Shown piece after piece: positions 1 to 29,600 of a stretch of DNA of 64,000 nt. Position numbers and translations under genes: made by a program. The stretch lies in assembly GCA_030141605.1 (NCBI GenBank), contig JAQGDQ010000030.1, positions 226,748-290,747 on the forward strand. The letters are read 5' to 3'. The DNA is from Tubiluchus corallicola (lineage: Eukaryota > Priapulida > Priapulimorpha > Priapulimorphida > Tubiluchidae). Every line of letters starts with the position of its first letter. Position 1 is the stretch's first letter. A model generated the notes under the pieces. That model was not told where the DNA came from. It worked only from the letters and a program-made list of their open reading frames with translations, and ran no database searches.

Positions 1-3000
1 AGTTATTTTATACTTGCGCTTTACCATGACTTAAACTATGCAAGAATAACTTTTAAACAAGAAAAACCGTTGTATTTTGATGTAGTATATTAGTGTTTGC
101 TTAACTTGGAAAACTTTGACGCGTTTTCCTGTTTGATAGATAAAAGTTTAGATAGCTTGTCTTATGACTCGTTATATGTAAGATAATGACAGAGTTGTGT
201 TTCACACATTACTAATAATTTACTTACCATTGTTAGAATTGATGTAACGATGTTTGTCTTCTAACAAGTCCATTTAATATGAGTGTAAACAGGTACTAAC
301 GATAATTTGTGCATGATGTAACCAGGTGTAATTAATGTTTGTAGGTATGTGTGCCAAATCTGTGTCATCAAATTGACAATGGCCAATGCGTCATTAGTTT
401 CCTTGTCGTTGTTGCAAATTTACTATTAAATCATGTCTATCATGAGTTGTGAGCATTTTTAATTTTATTCTGGCTTTAACTATCTGAGTGCCTGTGCATG
501 TTGCCATGAACGATATGCAATTTTGGCGATTAGGCTTGCTATGATTCTGCTTTTTTGCTGAATAGTGTTATAGATTAGTAGCAAAGTTTAATTAAAACAT
601 AATCAATTATGCGATGTTTAGCATTATATCTATGTAGCAGCTATTTCATTGCTGTGGTAACTGAGAAAGCACACAGCATTGAGCTATGTATAACAATTTA
701 GGTTGTGTTATTGTTACTTAGTAGTGCTAACAATTTGTTTTAATTATTGTTAATGCATAATATCATCGGTAGTCAAGACATTTTGTCTTAATTTTAATCA
801 AAAAACCCGCAACATGCATGTGAATTGGCGGGAATGATAGTTTTTTATTTGGGAAAATAATGTTGTTATTAATTATTATTATTAATATTATTTATTTAGT
901 TTTATTATTATTATAGTTAATACATTTAGTACAGTTATAAGTTTATTTAAACTGTTTCATTAAATAAGATCTGGTTTATACAGTTGCAGGGCTGTGAGGT
1001 TCTACTTTTATATTTTTGGTGCTATTCTCGTTCTAATGTTATATAAGTAGTCTCTATTTTGCACTGAAACACTCTTAATGGGTTGTACAATGTATAGTGC
1101 AGAACTTAGTTTTATCGAATGTCAGGTATGAAATTTTTTACACATTGTTCACTACCTACGCTAACGTAGGAAACCCTTCTTCGTGAGGCTTCTTCCAAAA
1201 TGTTTACAAAATGACACAAAATGTCTTAGTTTGGTACTAGAACGCCCTGTAGATGTTACAATGCTGTCAGTGTGTAAAGCTGTGAGCGCACTTGTTCCAT
1301 TAACATGATATCGCTACTTCCATTGCTGTTATTTAAGCTGTATATGTGTCAGTGGAGCCGATTCGTACTATTTTATTTTTGACTTCTGCAGCTTTACACA
1401 AACTATCCTTTTCCTGACTGAACTGCCACTGTCTCGTATGATAGCAGCTCTGGAAACAATGTGAATTTTTTAAATCTTCGTTATTACAAAGAGTGCAATA
1501 AATTTTTTGTAAAATCGATTTCGGCACTGATAGTGCGGATATGAAGCCATTCATTGCAGATTATTAACAGTGATCGGTGAAACTTTGTTCGTCTCAGAAT
1601 AAGAATGCACGACAGTTTTTATAAAGCGTTAAATTAATTTCATACGATAACTTCAACATCACATTTTTACACATGTGATTTTTCTTTATAGTCAGGTTTA
1701 CTAATGAGCCTTGTATTCTTACACAAATGATTGAAAAAACACGTTACCTAAACGAATAACATCTGTTCTTGTTTTGGTTTGAAGTATTTTGTTAATCTGT
1801 TTATTAATCTGATACGCAACACACACATTTGAATAGAAGAAACAATAGAAAATTAAAAAGATTGGCTAATAGATTCAGAAGAACCTGTAATAAAACCACT
1901 TCACTGTTCTCGTTTTTACATCATTTACTTTTTGGAAGTAAACAACAGGCAAACAAATAACTTACATTGTTAAAAAGCTGAAAATGCCTGAAAAATTTTT
2001 CCTCTGAAGTTCTGAGTTCAAAAATTTACACCACCGTATAACCAAGTAATCACATCCAAGTGTACGACTAATCGATTGATGGTTAAAAAGCATTAGATAT
2101 GGATTACCTTGATTTGTAGTCGATTACTAAATGAATAAATTATTTGCCGAAAAATTTAATCTTATTACAGTAGATAAACAACAACTGGAGATAAAATACT
2201 TGAAAATGTTCGTGACGTTGAAATCCAGCACTTAACATAGGACCTACTAATGTTGACATTTGTGACCTAAGCTGGTGTATCATCCATGAGTCAGTGAACA
2301 GCAGACGTATTTGCCACGTTTGGATGTGAATTCTGTCTCAGTAAATAACCAGAAGCAATGCGATGGAAGAAAATGTCATTTTCCTGATGGTCACCTATCT
2401 ATTTACTAAACAGGCTCAGTAACTTTGAAGCCAGACACACCCTCTGACAAATTATGCTGTAAACTCTGTCACCAAGTTCAATTCAATTTAGATTTGTTTG
2501 CACAAATACATTTACGTAATATGGCAAAAAATACAATTACAAAAACAAACTACAAGAATAAATACAAAATACATTTACGTAACATGGCAAAACACGTTTT
2601 AGTGCAAGTATTGTAACAAAAATATTATATTGTACTGACGAGTTAGAAAAATTGACATGGCTAGAAATAAACCATAATATGGTAGGCTTGTTGAATTATA
2701 TCAGCTTTTAAATGAATTACAAAATCAAAGTGAATAAACTAACATGTGCAAAAGTTAAGTTAGTTGCTGAGTTACTAGGACTAAATTAAGGCCTTCTATC
2801 ATCAGAAAGACCAGTTTAATCTATTAATTGTGATGTTGAACTTTAGTTCAACTATCAAAGCTTCGAATCGAAGAACAGGGGAGTTTTCCAGTCAAGTTTG
2901 GTTTTAATAATTCAATAGTTGTGAGTTTACTCCATCATTACTCATAATCTTGAAATCAAATTTAACAATGAAATACTAAAAAGAATCCTTAATTCTTTAC

Positions 3001-4080
3001 AGAATGAACTTTCTCTGCTTTGGGCGCATAAGTAAAAATCGAAAGGTTAAAAACAGGTCCTCCCGAGAAACTACCTTATCGTTCATTCACCGTCTCCATA
3101 AAAAGTTTATCCCCAGCACCTGGACATCTAATGACCCGTAATTACAGGACATGATACCTTAATTACTCAGCCGCGTGTAGATCACAAATTACTCTATTCA
3201 TATACGTTACCGGTTCTTAATCTTCCCATCCAGGATCCTTAACCTCCGCTAACCTGGATTCATTATCCTGAAGAACGACTACAAACCACAACAGTTGGCG
3301 TTAAATTTTGCTGACTTTGTCGTTATTATGTTGACGGTTCATGTTATTATAATGTTTTTATACCCAATGAAAGGCAAAATGTACTAGATCAGCAAATTCT
3401 TTATTCGTTTCATCCTTGTCAGTTCAGCTAAATAGTTCTTGTCTCTTGTTTGTACCGTTAAAGCGTTAGGTTTTTTTAAACACTAAAAAAGAGGTGTTTC
3501 AGTTTCACTGACAAATTTAATTTTTAATTTTCTTTGCAGCTGATCAATGAACGATTACCCCTTCTTGTGGTAAGTTGGCTAAATTCCTATACAGTAGTTA
3601 AGAATTTTTTGAGCCTTCATTTGCCACACTGGCTCTAAAGGTGTAAAATCGCGATATCGCTAGAAAAGAGCGTGGTACAAATTTGTAAATTAAACTAGGT
3701 CTAAAAGACTTACGAAAATTCGATGTCACTAAATTTGTTGTGAATCATAGACTCCGCCATTAAAAAGAGGGACTTCTGAAATATCTTAAATAACGAACTC
3801 GAAATGTTAGTTCTAATAATGCGGACTGCATCGATCGCGCTTCACTCTACCTAACTATTAAATAATATATGAAAAATTATGCCTGTTGCTGCTTTTTGCT
3901 AAGACTAGACAGTGTAACGAGTATCAATATGTAAGCGATCCTTTCCTACTCATTTACTCGAAAGATTGTGATGTCTGCTTGTGAACAGCACTCGGAATGA
4001 GAGAGTAACAAAAAATCACTAAATGAACGTATAGATTAATGATTATGTGTGTGTATAAACAAATGTTTAAATACATAAAT
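1..4080. other. AT-rich intergenic DNA, no gene seen
   Basis: I find no open frame with family features, no plausible splice chain and no RNA gene here. Open frames are short and of low complexity. The only structure noted is a 24-base direct repeat (about 2505-2529 and 2568-2592, 63 bases apart) and short ATT-rich runs near 865-915. Confidence 0.6.
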
Positions 4081-4087
4081 AAAACGA

Positions 4088-4830
4088 ATGAATGATAAGT
4101 TAAACGAATATCACTTTTCTGACTTTCAGTTACCTGTCGAAACAAGTGTGCGTGATCTTGGTATTATAATTTCTCATGATGGGAAATGGACAAACCAATG
4201 CACTGAGGCAGCTACTAAAGCGAATAGAATTATAAATATGTTGTTTAGAATGTTTTCTACTGATGATAAAGACAAATTATTAAAATCGTTCATAGCTTAC
4301 ATAAGACCTATTGTAAAGTATTGCTCGCCAGTCTGGAATCCAGCTTTATTGGGGAATGATGACCGCATTGAAAGTGTATAGCGATACTTTACTCGTCGCC
4401 TGTTTTCTAAATGTAACTTAATGTATATGCCACATCCTAAGCGTCTCGAGATTCTTAATCTAAAGTCTTTAGAAGAGAGACGCATTCAACAATATTTAGC
4501 TATATGCCACCAAATTATTCATAGAGATGTTGATGTTGATTTTGACAAATTTTTTACCTGGGTGTCTTGTAGTATAATAAGACAAAATCATTCTCTAAAG
4601 CTTTTAGAGTGTCGAAATTATCATTTGGTCAATTTTTCTCAAATCGAGTTGTACCGGTTTGGAACTCATTGCCTGCATATGTTGATGGTGCACCCCTCGT
4701 AACTGCGCAAAATATTAATTTAATTAAAATGAGCTTATATAAAGTTAACTTGCACAAATTCCTTGTACACAATAGACACAATAAGCAGTTAAATTGGGTG
4801 TGAATAAAATAAATAAATAAAAATTAAATA
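4088..4830 (+). mobile_element. Decayed non-LTR retrotransposon 3' end (CR1/jockey-like reverse transcriptase tail)
   Basis: The frame from 4088 reads the post-palm part of a non-LTR reverse transcriptase, with the landmarks SVRDLGIIIS, KANRIINMLF and YIRPIVKYCSPVWNP. An in-frame TAG at 4379-4381 replaces what is normally a Gln in 'IESVQ'. The same frame resumes with the KRLEILNLKSLEERR block. A frameshift near 4600-4640 moves the final block (FFSNRVVPVWNSLPAYV) into another frame, open to 4803. A run of TAAA-type repeats (4804-4830) is the usual 3' tail of such elements. The catalytic palm and endonuclease are absent, so this is a 5'-truncated dead copy. Confidence 0.85.
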
Positions 4831-4859
4831 GACACACGAACGGATAAACAAATTGATGG

Positions 4860-5265
4860 TTGCATCGCTATTGATGGTTGAAACCCACAATTCATTAAAT
4901 CTTGATACCGAACTTAAAAGACAGAAAAATGTGAAAAAATGGAATACAGTGAAACGGAAATTTCAGATTTAAAATTAATGTAAAAAAATGCAAATTAGGG
5001 TAAAAAATTAGTCAAATTAGTTATAATCACTAGTGTGATTGATCTAACACTGGAAATGCTGAATTTTGTTGGCCACTCATAAGAGATGAACTTCGGACTG
5101 CCTCGATACCTGGGTAATACAGTGGTCTACCGAACTAATGCGTTTACTTTGTAAGCAGCAGGTTCCTGGTTCAATTCAAGGTTGTATTCCAACTTTTTCA
5201 CACTTCCTGTCTTTCAAGTTATGTGTCAAAATTTAACGAGTTATGGTTTGGTACCATAATAATCT
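4860..5265. repeat. tRNA-related repeat, apparent inverted (foldback) copy A
   Basis: On the plus strand 5095-5215 has Pol III-like signals: an A-box-like TACAGTGGTCT at about 5119 and a B-box-like GGTTCAATTC at about 5168. A tail follows (CAACTTTTTCACACTTCCTG, about 5190). The same tail occurs in reverse complement at about 4910-4965, upstream. A short core (TTCAGCATTTCC on the minus strand, about 5050-5065) also occurs in the related copy at 24.7-25.0 kb. The pattern suggests a composite with inverted arms; family assignment is inference. Confidence 0.5.
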
Positions 5266-5269
5266 TACT

Positions 5270-6186
5270 TTAAGAAATCTATACAGTTGCATAACCATAC
5301 AATTTTGTTAGTAAATATCAATCAACCTTCGCCAAATAGTTATTATTGGGGCTGTAAAAACGTTTTTTGCATTATCAGATGCAGAATTCAAAAACTTGGC
5401 TACGTTGTCGCGACTGTAATAATTTACAGTACGTACTTGCAATGGTTTAAAATAACAAACAAAAACAGAACTATTCAGGTTGAAAGAAAGAGAGGAAATT
5501 TAAGATAGAGAAGTTTGTTATATTACTGAAGCGGAGGAAGTACGCTTGGCTGTCCTTCTATCAATCCATCCTGGTGGTTTTCTCCGCCTGACGTGAACTG
5601 TGATCATGCATAATGTACGCTGCTATGAGCGTTATTGACCTTTCAGTCAGGGTTTTAGCATGTCTCTGTAGATAAGCATTTTTCCTATGCTACTTTTATA
5701 ATAATCGCAGTGTGAAAATAATGTGACTATTTGAAAAGTAGTGTCATCGTTATGATTTCATTTTTACTGATGTATGCTAGATGGGATAACAATAAATGTA
5801 GCATAAAATACAAGCCATGTGAAAATTGTTGTTAAGTGTTAAGATTTGTAATTTATGTGTATTGTGTACGCATGAGGCTTTTTGATGGCGTTCAGTTAGT
5901 TATAAATTAGATCTACTGTAAAATTGTTGGACCTGAATGTGAACAAATTTTAGCACTACAATTACAAATGAAATAATCTAATGGATGTAAAAGGCAATAG
6001 GTAAGTTTTCGCTAATTTTGTTTCACAACAGAAATAGTTATAATTTAGTTAATTTGAAACATAAAAGTCAAATTGCCTCTAATTAATAGGTGTTGTCGGT
6101 CTATTTTACACTTATTTCTGCCGTCACATACATAATTAGGATTTTACATCCTATATTCTCTAATTAATTCATATTTATACATTGTT

Positions 6187-6217
<31 letters not shown>

Positions 6218-6780
6218 CCGTTGTTGTTGCTGTGCCATTGCTACCACCTATCGCTGTTGCCATCATTGCCGTTTTCATTGTTGTCAAAGAAGACCGTGAC
6301 ATCTCATGGAACTAAGTCAAATATAAAAAAATAAACGGTTTTATTTTGCAACCATGCGGAGCAAGTGGTGTCAATTTGGCTACTCACCTAAATGAAATTA
6401 GAAAACCAATCTCGTCTACACTTGTTGAACCACATTTAGACTTAGTATAATTAAACGGTTTCTTCTCTATGAGTCTACGTTGAGTGCAAATGTCGTTTAG
6501 CAAAGCTCAGGTTTTTACAGTTTTTTGCATTATCACAAGTCAAATCACAGGAACAAATCTTCAAAGAGTAAAAACTTAGATTTACAAAAAATTAACGCAC
6601 TTGCCTATTTACTTGTGAAACAACTGCCTAAACGGCTATAACACTTTGCAAGAATTCAAGTTTACTGTGCTTGCCTACTTGCTTGCTTCAAATAGAAAAC
6701 AAATTTAGTGATGTGGAAGTATTTTTTTATTCAAGGTACTAAAATGGTGTAAATGGCGTACTCAAGTAGGACGTCCATAA
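5270..6780. other. Upstream spacer of the receptor gene, with (GTT)n
   Basis: I see no coding exon. A GTT/TTG trinucleotide microsatellite lies at about 6184-6237. The stretch just upstream of the receptor ATG (6782) may contain its promoter and 5' UTR, but I see no convincing TATA box or initiator. Confidence 0.5.
6184..6237. repeat. (GTT)n microsatellite
   Basis: Near-perfect trinucleotide repeat of GTT with a few interruptions, upstream of the receptor gene. Confidence 0.9.
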
Positions 6781-6781
6781 A

Positions 6782-22988
<16,207 letters not shown>

Positions 22989-23299
22989 CGTCATTGGTAC
23001 CTACGTCGACCCGCCGGAGCAAAGACCGGAACATCTTTGGCAGGAATGACGGTCTTACTTTAGAGTAGAGTTCTGAAGCCAAGAAGAGTAAAAAATATTC
23101 AATACATAATTATCAGTATTACTATATTTTTGTATTAAAATGTCAGTAATTCTTTTGCTCTAGCAAGTTACAAGGTACACGTTTGACGTACGCTAGCAGA
23201 TCTTGTCAGACTCGTCAGGTTTGTAGCAATGTATTTGCGGTTTAAAACTTTTTGATTACGTATGTGTATGGTCAGTATATTTTCTTAAAACGTAGATTA

Positions 23300-23305
23300 A
23301 ATAAA
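23300..23305 (+). terminator. Polyadenylation signal of the receptor gene
   Basis: AATAAA about 310 bases downstream of the receptor stop codon; first canonical hexamer after the stop that I noticed. Confidence 0.5.
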
Positions 23306-23539
23306 GCTTGCTTATACTGCAAATTCATTAAGAAAATTTCATGATCAGCTTCATACGATATTGATCAGCAGTTTACATACCTCGCTTGCTCAACTGTCAG
23401 GCTTTGGATCTGTGTAATTCAGTGAATAGGCGGTGCGAGCAATCACAAAAACAAAAAGGTAGTACTGTATTTAAATTTTTAAAACTAATCATGTTAATAA
23501 ACTTCTCCTAGAGAGAAACATGTACGTCGAACAAAAAAA

Positions 23540-24335
23540 TGAATGTAAAATGGGATTATCAAATGTTTGACGCTTTTATTGTCTTGCGGCAAGGTGCTGT
23601 TCTTTCTCCCACCCTTTTCGGAGTATATTTAGATGGTCTGCTGGTAAAACTTCAAGAGTCCGGCTGCGATCGCTACATTAGCAATGTGTACACTGGCTCA
23701 GTCAGCTACGCTGGCAATTTGACCATTTAGCGTCTAGCGTAAAGGCATTACAAAAGCTGCTCCTGAAGAATATGCTAATGAGTATGACATAAATTTTGTT
23801 CATATACAGGAAAAAAATTAAAAGTAAATGTGTTAGATTTACTCCATTAAAGAAAAAAATTTCCCTTATCCATGTATAAGGCTGCAACACCCCTCTCACC
23901 TGGTGTGATACGGTCGTTCATCTTGGTCATATTTTGTCCTTTGAACTTTTTGATGATACTGGCATTTTACGTAAAAGAGCAGATATTGCGTATCGTGCAA
24001 ATAGCATCATTTCTAACTTTGGTTTTGTAAAGAGCCAAATCAAAACAAAAACTTTCATGACTTATTGTCACAGTTTCTATGGAAGCCAGGCATGGCGTCT
24101 ATATAATTGTAATTTATCTAGAATGTCGATATTTCCTGGAATATTGCCGTGCGTAAGTTACGGTGTCTCCCATATCGAGTGCACCCTTATATATTACTTT
24201 ATATTGCCAGTATTGTACACACAAATTAACAATTTGTCAAGCGTTTTATTAAATACTATGTTAATTGTAAACGAAGTAGTAACACTACTGTTAAATTTTT
24301 GGCACACCAAGCTCTGTTTACTGTCAAATTAGCAG
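23540..24335 (+). mobile_element. Decayed non-LTR reverse transcriptase fragment (YADD lost)
   Basis: The frame from about 23570 reads RQGAVLSPTLFGVYLDGLL, a strong reverse-transcriptase palm motif. The catalytic motif follows as SYAGNLTI, where functional enzymes have YADD. A TAG at 23728-23730 ends this frame. The sequence continues in other frames with HLGHILSFELFDD-like text, then IAYRANSIISNFGF and FMTYCHSFYGSQAW (frame from 23934), and a final diverged block to about 24330. Several frameshifts and the lost aspartates make it inactive. It differs in type from the fragments at 4.1 and 26 kb. Confidence 0.8.
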
Positions 24336-24659
24336 TGAGTTTTAATTTATGACATATATGTTGCACATTGTTGAACTGTAGATGTTATCAGTTAGAAAAA
24401 GGATCATATAACATTTTGGGAAGGAGATCAGTGAGGAAAAAGGCTTTGATAGGAAACCAACAGGTAATTGTTAATATGGCTAGAGACTGCATCGAATGCT
24501 TAGAATGTAATGCTTTTAATTTTTTAAACACAACTGCAATCAATTCTAGATGACATTGTTACATGTTAATTTGCAAGAAATTATAGTGCTTATAGATTTT
24601 ATCAGAAATACTAGGCCCATTAATCCTTTTTACTATTGTTATGTTGTTTTATCACTAAT

Positions 24660-24995
24660 TGTGTAAATAATCTTGACTGATAACACTTGACTGGAAACGA
24701 AAATTTTCAATACAGCCTGGTTTGAACCTGGGACCTCCTGCTGACTAAGCAGACGCCATAGCCACTTGACTATGACAGCGATCATGACAATCAAATGTTC
24801 TTCCTTACGTTTAGCTGGTCACCAGGTTCAGCATTTCTATTTAGGCTCAAAATTAGAAATGAAATTGGACTGTCATGATCGTTAGGAGACCTAGAGGTTA
24901 TGCTATCCGTCTTGAAAGCAGAAGATTCCTGGTTCAAGCCAGGTTGTGTTCAACTTTTTATATTTCCTATTTTTTAAGTCAGATTTAAAAAGTTA
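24660..24995. repeat. tRNA-related repeat, inverted pair (copies B and C)
   Basis: The minus strand of about 24705-24790 reads TAGTCAAGTGG (A-box-like) and AGGTTCAAACCAGG (B-box-like). The plus strand of about 24870-24955 reads CTAGAGGTTATGC and CTGGTTCAAGCCAGG. Both arms share GACTGTCATGATCG at their inner ends and a CAACTTTTT/TTCCT tail. The central spacer (about 24800-24860) holds TTCAGCATTTCTA, as in the copy at 5 kb. A tRNA-derived SINE in inverted duplicate, or a foldback element, fits. Confidence 0.6.
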
Positions 24996-25139
24996 ATCAA
25001 TTGTAAGTTTGTTTGTATCATAATTAAAAACAATCTTGATATTAAATAAAATCATTATTAATCATTTATAAATAATGAACAACAAAAGGATTCGTCTAAC
25101 AATTAAGCCGAGAAGAGGTCAAATACAGTATAATACATT

Positions 25140-25294
25140 ATGCATTTCTACCAGTAGATGACGCTACGTAACAGAAAATACTTTGCCTATTGGCCAGGCG
25201 CTGCTTCATTGCTCTCAGTGTTCAATTTCTTTATCATGGACGATAGGGTGCTGTGAGTTGTATGTATTTCACGACAAAAAGTCAAGTAGCAGGG
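25140..25294 (+). promoter_or_regulatory. Speculative 5' exon/promoter candidate for the 44-55 kb gene
   Basis: An inverted CCAAT box (CTATTGGCC, about 25188) is followed by transcript-like text ending in a good splice donor (CAGG|GTAAGTG, GT at 25294). No coding frame is evident. If real it would be a non-coding first exon spliced about 19 kb to 44498. The evidence is only a promoter-like word and a donor-like word. Confidence 0.15.
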
Positions 25295-25949
25295 TAAGTG
25301 AATGGTTTTTGTTGGTTCAACTGATGTAGAAATGTTTTAAGAAGAACTTGTATGAAATGTTCGGCTATCGTTTCTATTTTGTAAAATTTTAAGTGCTAGT
25401 GACGGTAGTCACTAAGTATGACTGCAGTTCGAAAATTGTGTAGTAGTTGCAGCCTCTCCAAGTATTTAGCCGGCGGCGGCTACTAATAGAAATTACTAAA
25501 TAAAATATTTACATTAGTAATAATGCCACTGGTGTCATCAGCGGCTAATACATAAGCATAATGCTGTGTCTTTTTGACTACTTTCCTTACCTGTCAATGA
25601 AATTTCCTTGTATTGTAGGCGTGTCGTGTTTCTCTTGCCTTACTTTAGCTAATTTTATGAAACTAAGTGTGTCCGAAACGTAGGATTAAAATCTAAAAAC
25701 GTATATGTGCATTTTTGAACTAATTTTTTAATGAAAGGTTTGCAAGCTGAGTGGTACGGTACCATTAGTAGAATTATTACGAAAAGAGTTATCAATGTCA
25801 TAACAGATAACTGACAGTTAAGATGCTTATATAATTATTTACCGTTACTGTCAAATGGTAGAGATTAAGCTAATAAATAGCTTATAAACCTATCCAGTCT
25901 TCTTTGGTTTAGATATTTGTATTAAAAGAAACAGCTGCACTCCACGATC

Positions 25950-26570
25950 GTGGACTGTGTCGCAAGACATCTTGTTGTAATTGAGGCAGTCTAGGATCGA
26001 CAAACTTTTCTGGGTTGTGCTGCCAATATCAGTCTAATTGGGACTTAAGCAGAGAAGGGTTAGTGGCACTGATTACATTTTTGGGTAGCTTATTCCATTC
26101 GTCGGCCACTTGCATCAAAAGAATCTCTCGTTTTCTGCTCCATTTATTGGAGGTTCCTCTCTTATTGATTTTGTAAGGATGCCCTCTAGCACCATGCTAT
26201 GTCTGAGATGGAAACATTTTGCTAGCATCAATATGATCAGAACATTTTAAGATGCGGAAAGTTTGGATCAAGTCCTGCCTCTTACGCCTGTATTTTAAAG
26301 TAGTTAGCCCTAGCCTCTTGATTCTCGTAGAGTATGGTAGTCCAGAAACTGCTGGTACAAGCCTAGTAGTTCGACATATTCAATTTTTCTTATCATATCT
26401 TGCCTCGCTGGTTTCCAAACTACATCACCATAATCCAAAATTGGTCTATCCATTAACTTGTACAGTTGTCTGTGTACAATGAGACATGTTTTGGTTCATC
26501 ATAGGCCTATCTAAATAAGTGAAGTTTCGCTTAATAAATGTGTAAAGTTTATCACCTAAGCAGTAAATTA
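25950..26570 (-). mobile_element. Decayed non-LTR retrotransposon 3' part (CR1-like), minus strand
   Basis: The reverse complement reads successive reverse-transcriptase C-terminal landmarks: FIKRNFTYLDR, LYKLMDRPILDYGDVVWKPA, GLPYSTRIKRLGLTTLKYRR and LMQVADEWNKLPKNVISA. Known CR1/jockey relatives read approximately 'KRSF.YLD', 'LVRPILEYG..VW.P', 'Y..RL..L.L.TL.YRR' and 'NEWN.LP'. The blocks lie in more than one frame with stops, so it is an old dead copy in the opposite orientation to the one at 4 kb. Confidence 0.8.
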
Positions 26571-26649
26571 CTAAGTTTAGATTGTGGTGTTTAAGCAGCA
26601 CTACTAAAAACATGAACATTGCATACAGAGTAGAGACAGACAATGATAT

Positions 26650-29600
26650 GGATGTATTAAGTGCACATTAAATTTTTGAATTTGAAATTTTAGTAGAAGT
26701 TTTTGCTATAGCTTGTGCTTAAAGCAATTTCCTCAAAATCAAGGTTTCTGAATCTGTAGTCTTTAGTGTTACAAACTTTGTTACAAAATTTTAAGTACAC
26801 GTATCAATATCAAGGCTGGATGTGTAACACACTTTCTTCTTTCGTTGATTTTGTTTCTGAGAATTCTTTACTTATTTCCCTTAACTTGGCATTAACTAAA
26901 GCAACTGAATTAAGATCAAATGCAAGTTTAACTGTTCCAATTTTGTCTTGTTTGCACCTTACACATGAGTAAAAAATGTGTGTACTTGCTATAACAAGAT
27001 TTTACTTGTCATAAACAGCCTGACAATGGTGCCATTGTTTATTTCTGGAAACGATTTATTTGGACTCGTGCAGAACTGTCGGTTTTCTGTCAGTAGTTGA
27101 ATTGTATTTAAGCAGGGTAATTATGACACAATTCTGTACACAGACAGGACACAGCAGGGGTTTGTATTGTGGTAGTTCAAAAGTTGAGAGAGTAACTCTT
27201 AGCTCTGAATAGAAATCACTTTCAAGAGTTTAATAGAATAAATTGTATTAATTTGCATTCTACTAAGCGTAATGCTTCAGCAAATAACTCATTGATGGTT
27301 TGCCAATGGTCTACGAAAACTGAATTTAGTGGCTTCAGAGTTCAGATATTTACTGCTATGTTAGCTCATTGTTCAGTAAATCATGTGCATTTGTTAGTAT
27401 TATTGATCACATGTTGTAGTTTTCTGACTTTGTAGCGATTATTAAATTGAAATAAAATGTATTTACACATTTTATATTTTTAAATAAATTATACTGACGT
27501 AATGTTGTTATTTCTTAAATTTAAATTTATATTGTTTTATCAATGTCAGCAAATGTTTAGGTGTCTGGCGAGCTTACACAATATAGTTCTTTAAGCAAAC
27601 ATTATAATTTTCCATCTTGTTTATCAAATATGCTTAAAGCTTTCATTTTCAAGTTGAAAATTAAATTTTAATAAATTGCAGATACCATCAACCCTGAATC
27701 AAACAATTTTCTCCTTTTTCAAAATTTTCTTTTTCTGTTTCATTCCTGTGAAAACTGTCTAGCGGTTTCACTGACATGTTGAATTGCTAAATTTGGCCAG
27801 CAATTATCTCAAAATTGTGGAACATTGCTAAAGAAGCATCACTGTTGACTTAACAGTTTTAACCAATTTTCTAGACAAACCATGCAGCCATTAACTGGCT
27901 TTCATGTGTCAGAGACACAGTTGCATTGATGCTAATGATTAATGTAAATTGCTTTACTTGAGGTCATGTTGGTAAGTTTGAAGGTGTGAACTGATGATTT
28001 GATGATTCAACTATATGTCTAAAATATTGTGCTTCATTTTACAGTTTGTGTTTCCCCTTTTAAAATACCATTAGTCGATAAGCCTACAATTCTATCGCTG
28101 CTAAAGAATCTAATGCTTGTCAATTATGCGATGACCTAAGATATGTTTCTATATTGTCTATTTTTCAATAAAGTCCTATGACTTCTTATTAAACTGTTCA
28201 GTTTTTCCTTCAAAAATTTATTAATAGATTATTGATGTTCCAAGAAGGTGATTTTTTCAGACCTTGGGCTCTTTAACTAGAGTCAGGACATCTCTCCAAA
28301 GTATTTCCTCTGTCATATTCGAGAACCATTATTTGGTCCCATTTTTGTCTTAAATGTTGTCACAATGCAGGAATGGGAACACTCAAAATTATTCTTTCCT
28401 TATTCGGAAACAAATACCAAGAATAATATTTCTTCTCCTTTTTTGCTTTCCATGTTGTTAGCTCAAGATTTGAGACAAATTGCCTTTGGTAAGCACTGAC
28501 CATTAGTAATTGTATGTTTGGTTTAAACAGTAGTACATACATGTAACTTTATTAACAAAATTTAATGTTACCTAGGTATATATGACAGGAAAACAAAATA
28601 GAATTCTTAATAGGATTGGCTGACAGGTTCAGAAGAACCTATATTAAAGCTTCTATAAAAAAGGTTTCATCGTTTCATACAGTTAGATGTATTTGTGATG
28701 CATAAGTTTGACTGAGGTTGATTATCAATAGAAATGGAAAAGCTTTGAATATAGGTGAAAGTCGAGAATGAGTGAAGATGGAAGTGATTTGAGATGATGA
28801 AAATTAGTGAGGTGGCTCGTGTACTTAAATAGTTGTCATTAGCAGAATCATGTGAAACATTTACTATGAATACTGACAAAATAGCAGACAAAATAATATT
28901 ATTAAGTGCTATTGGGTAAGACAAATTACCAAACAGCAATTTATAAACATCATTATGAATATGAACTGAAAATGAATTGCTAATGACATGTGGTCACTGA
29001 AACTAAAGATACTCCAGAAAGTAATGACGGGAATCTTCCAAAGTGTATGAATGTTTCTGTATACATGTATGTTTCTGTTCAATATGTCAATAGTATTAAA
29101 GTATAAAGAAAATTTAAAAAAGAATTGCTGTAATGCTCATTTTTCTAGAATACCATGACTGTATTACGAAGTGAGCTCGTCTTCATTTTTTTGTCACCAA
29201 TACCAAGTTTTTAGGAGGTTGTATGAAAATATTTCGAAATTTATGCTCTTGAATGAGAGCCGGTTGTTTCCATGGATAATTTATGGTGCCACAGAAGCAG
29301 TACATAATATGCTTAATGTGCATCAGGTTATAGTTATGAAATTGCAATTACCTAAATTGCACCATTCCCTAGTTGTTTGTCAATTTGTATTTGCACTGAA
29401 ATCAAGTTTTTGTTGTTCGTATGTGGGCCAAGAACATATTATATGATTGAATAATTGGGGTTATTAGTTATTGCCATTTGGTGGTTACATTTGCCTGTTA
29501 CATTTGTTGATGCACTGGATTTCTGTGTGACACTTGTGCGACTACAATATTTTGATTTTTAGTCAAGTAGAATGCAGTGAACTAGTGTGTTTTTACTTTT

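Noticed and set aside
28667-28939. 90-codon minus-strand frame in the long non-coding stretch
   Set aside because: Length is expected by chance; no motif and low coding character.
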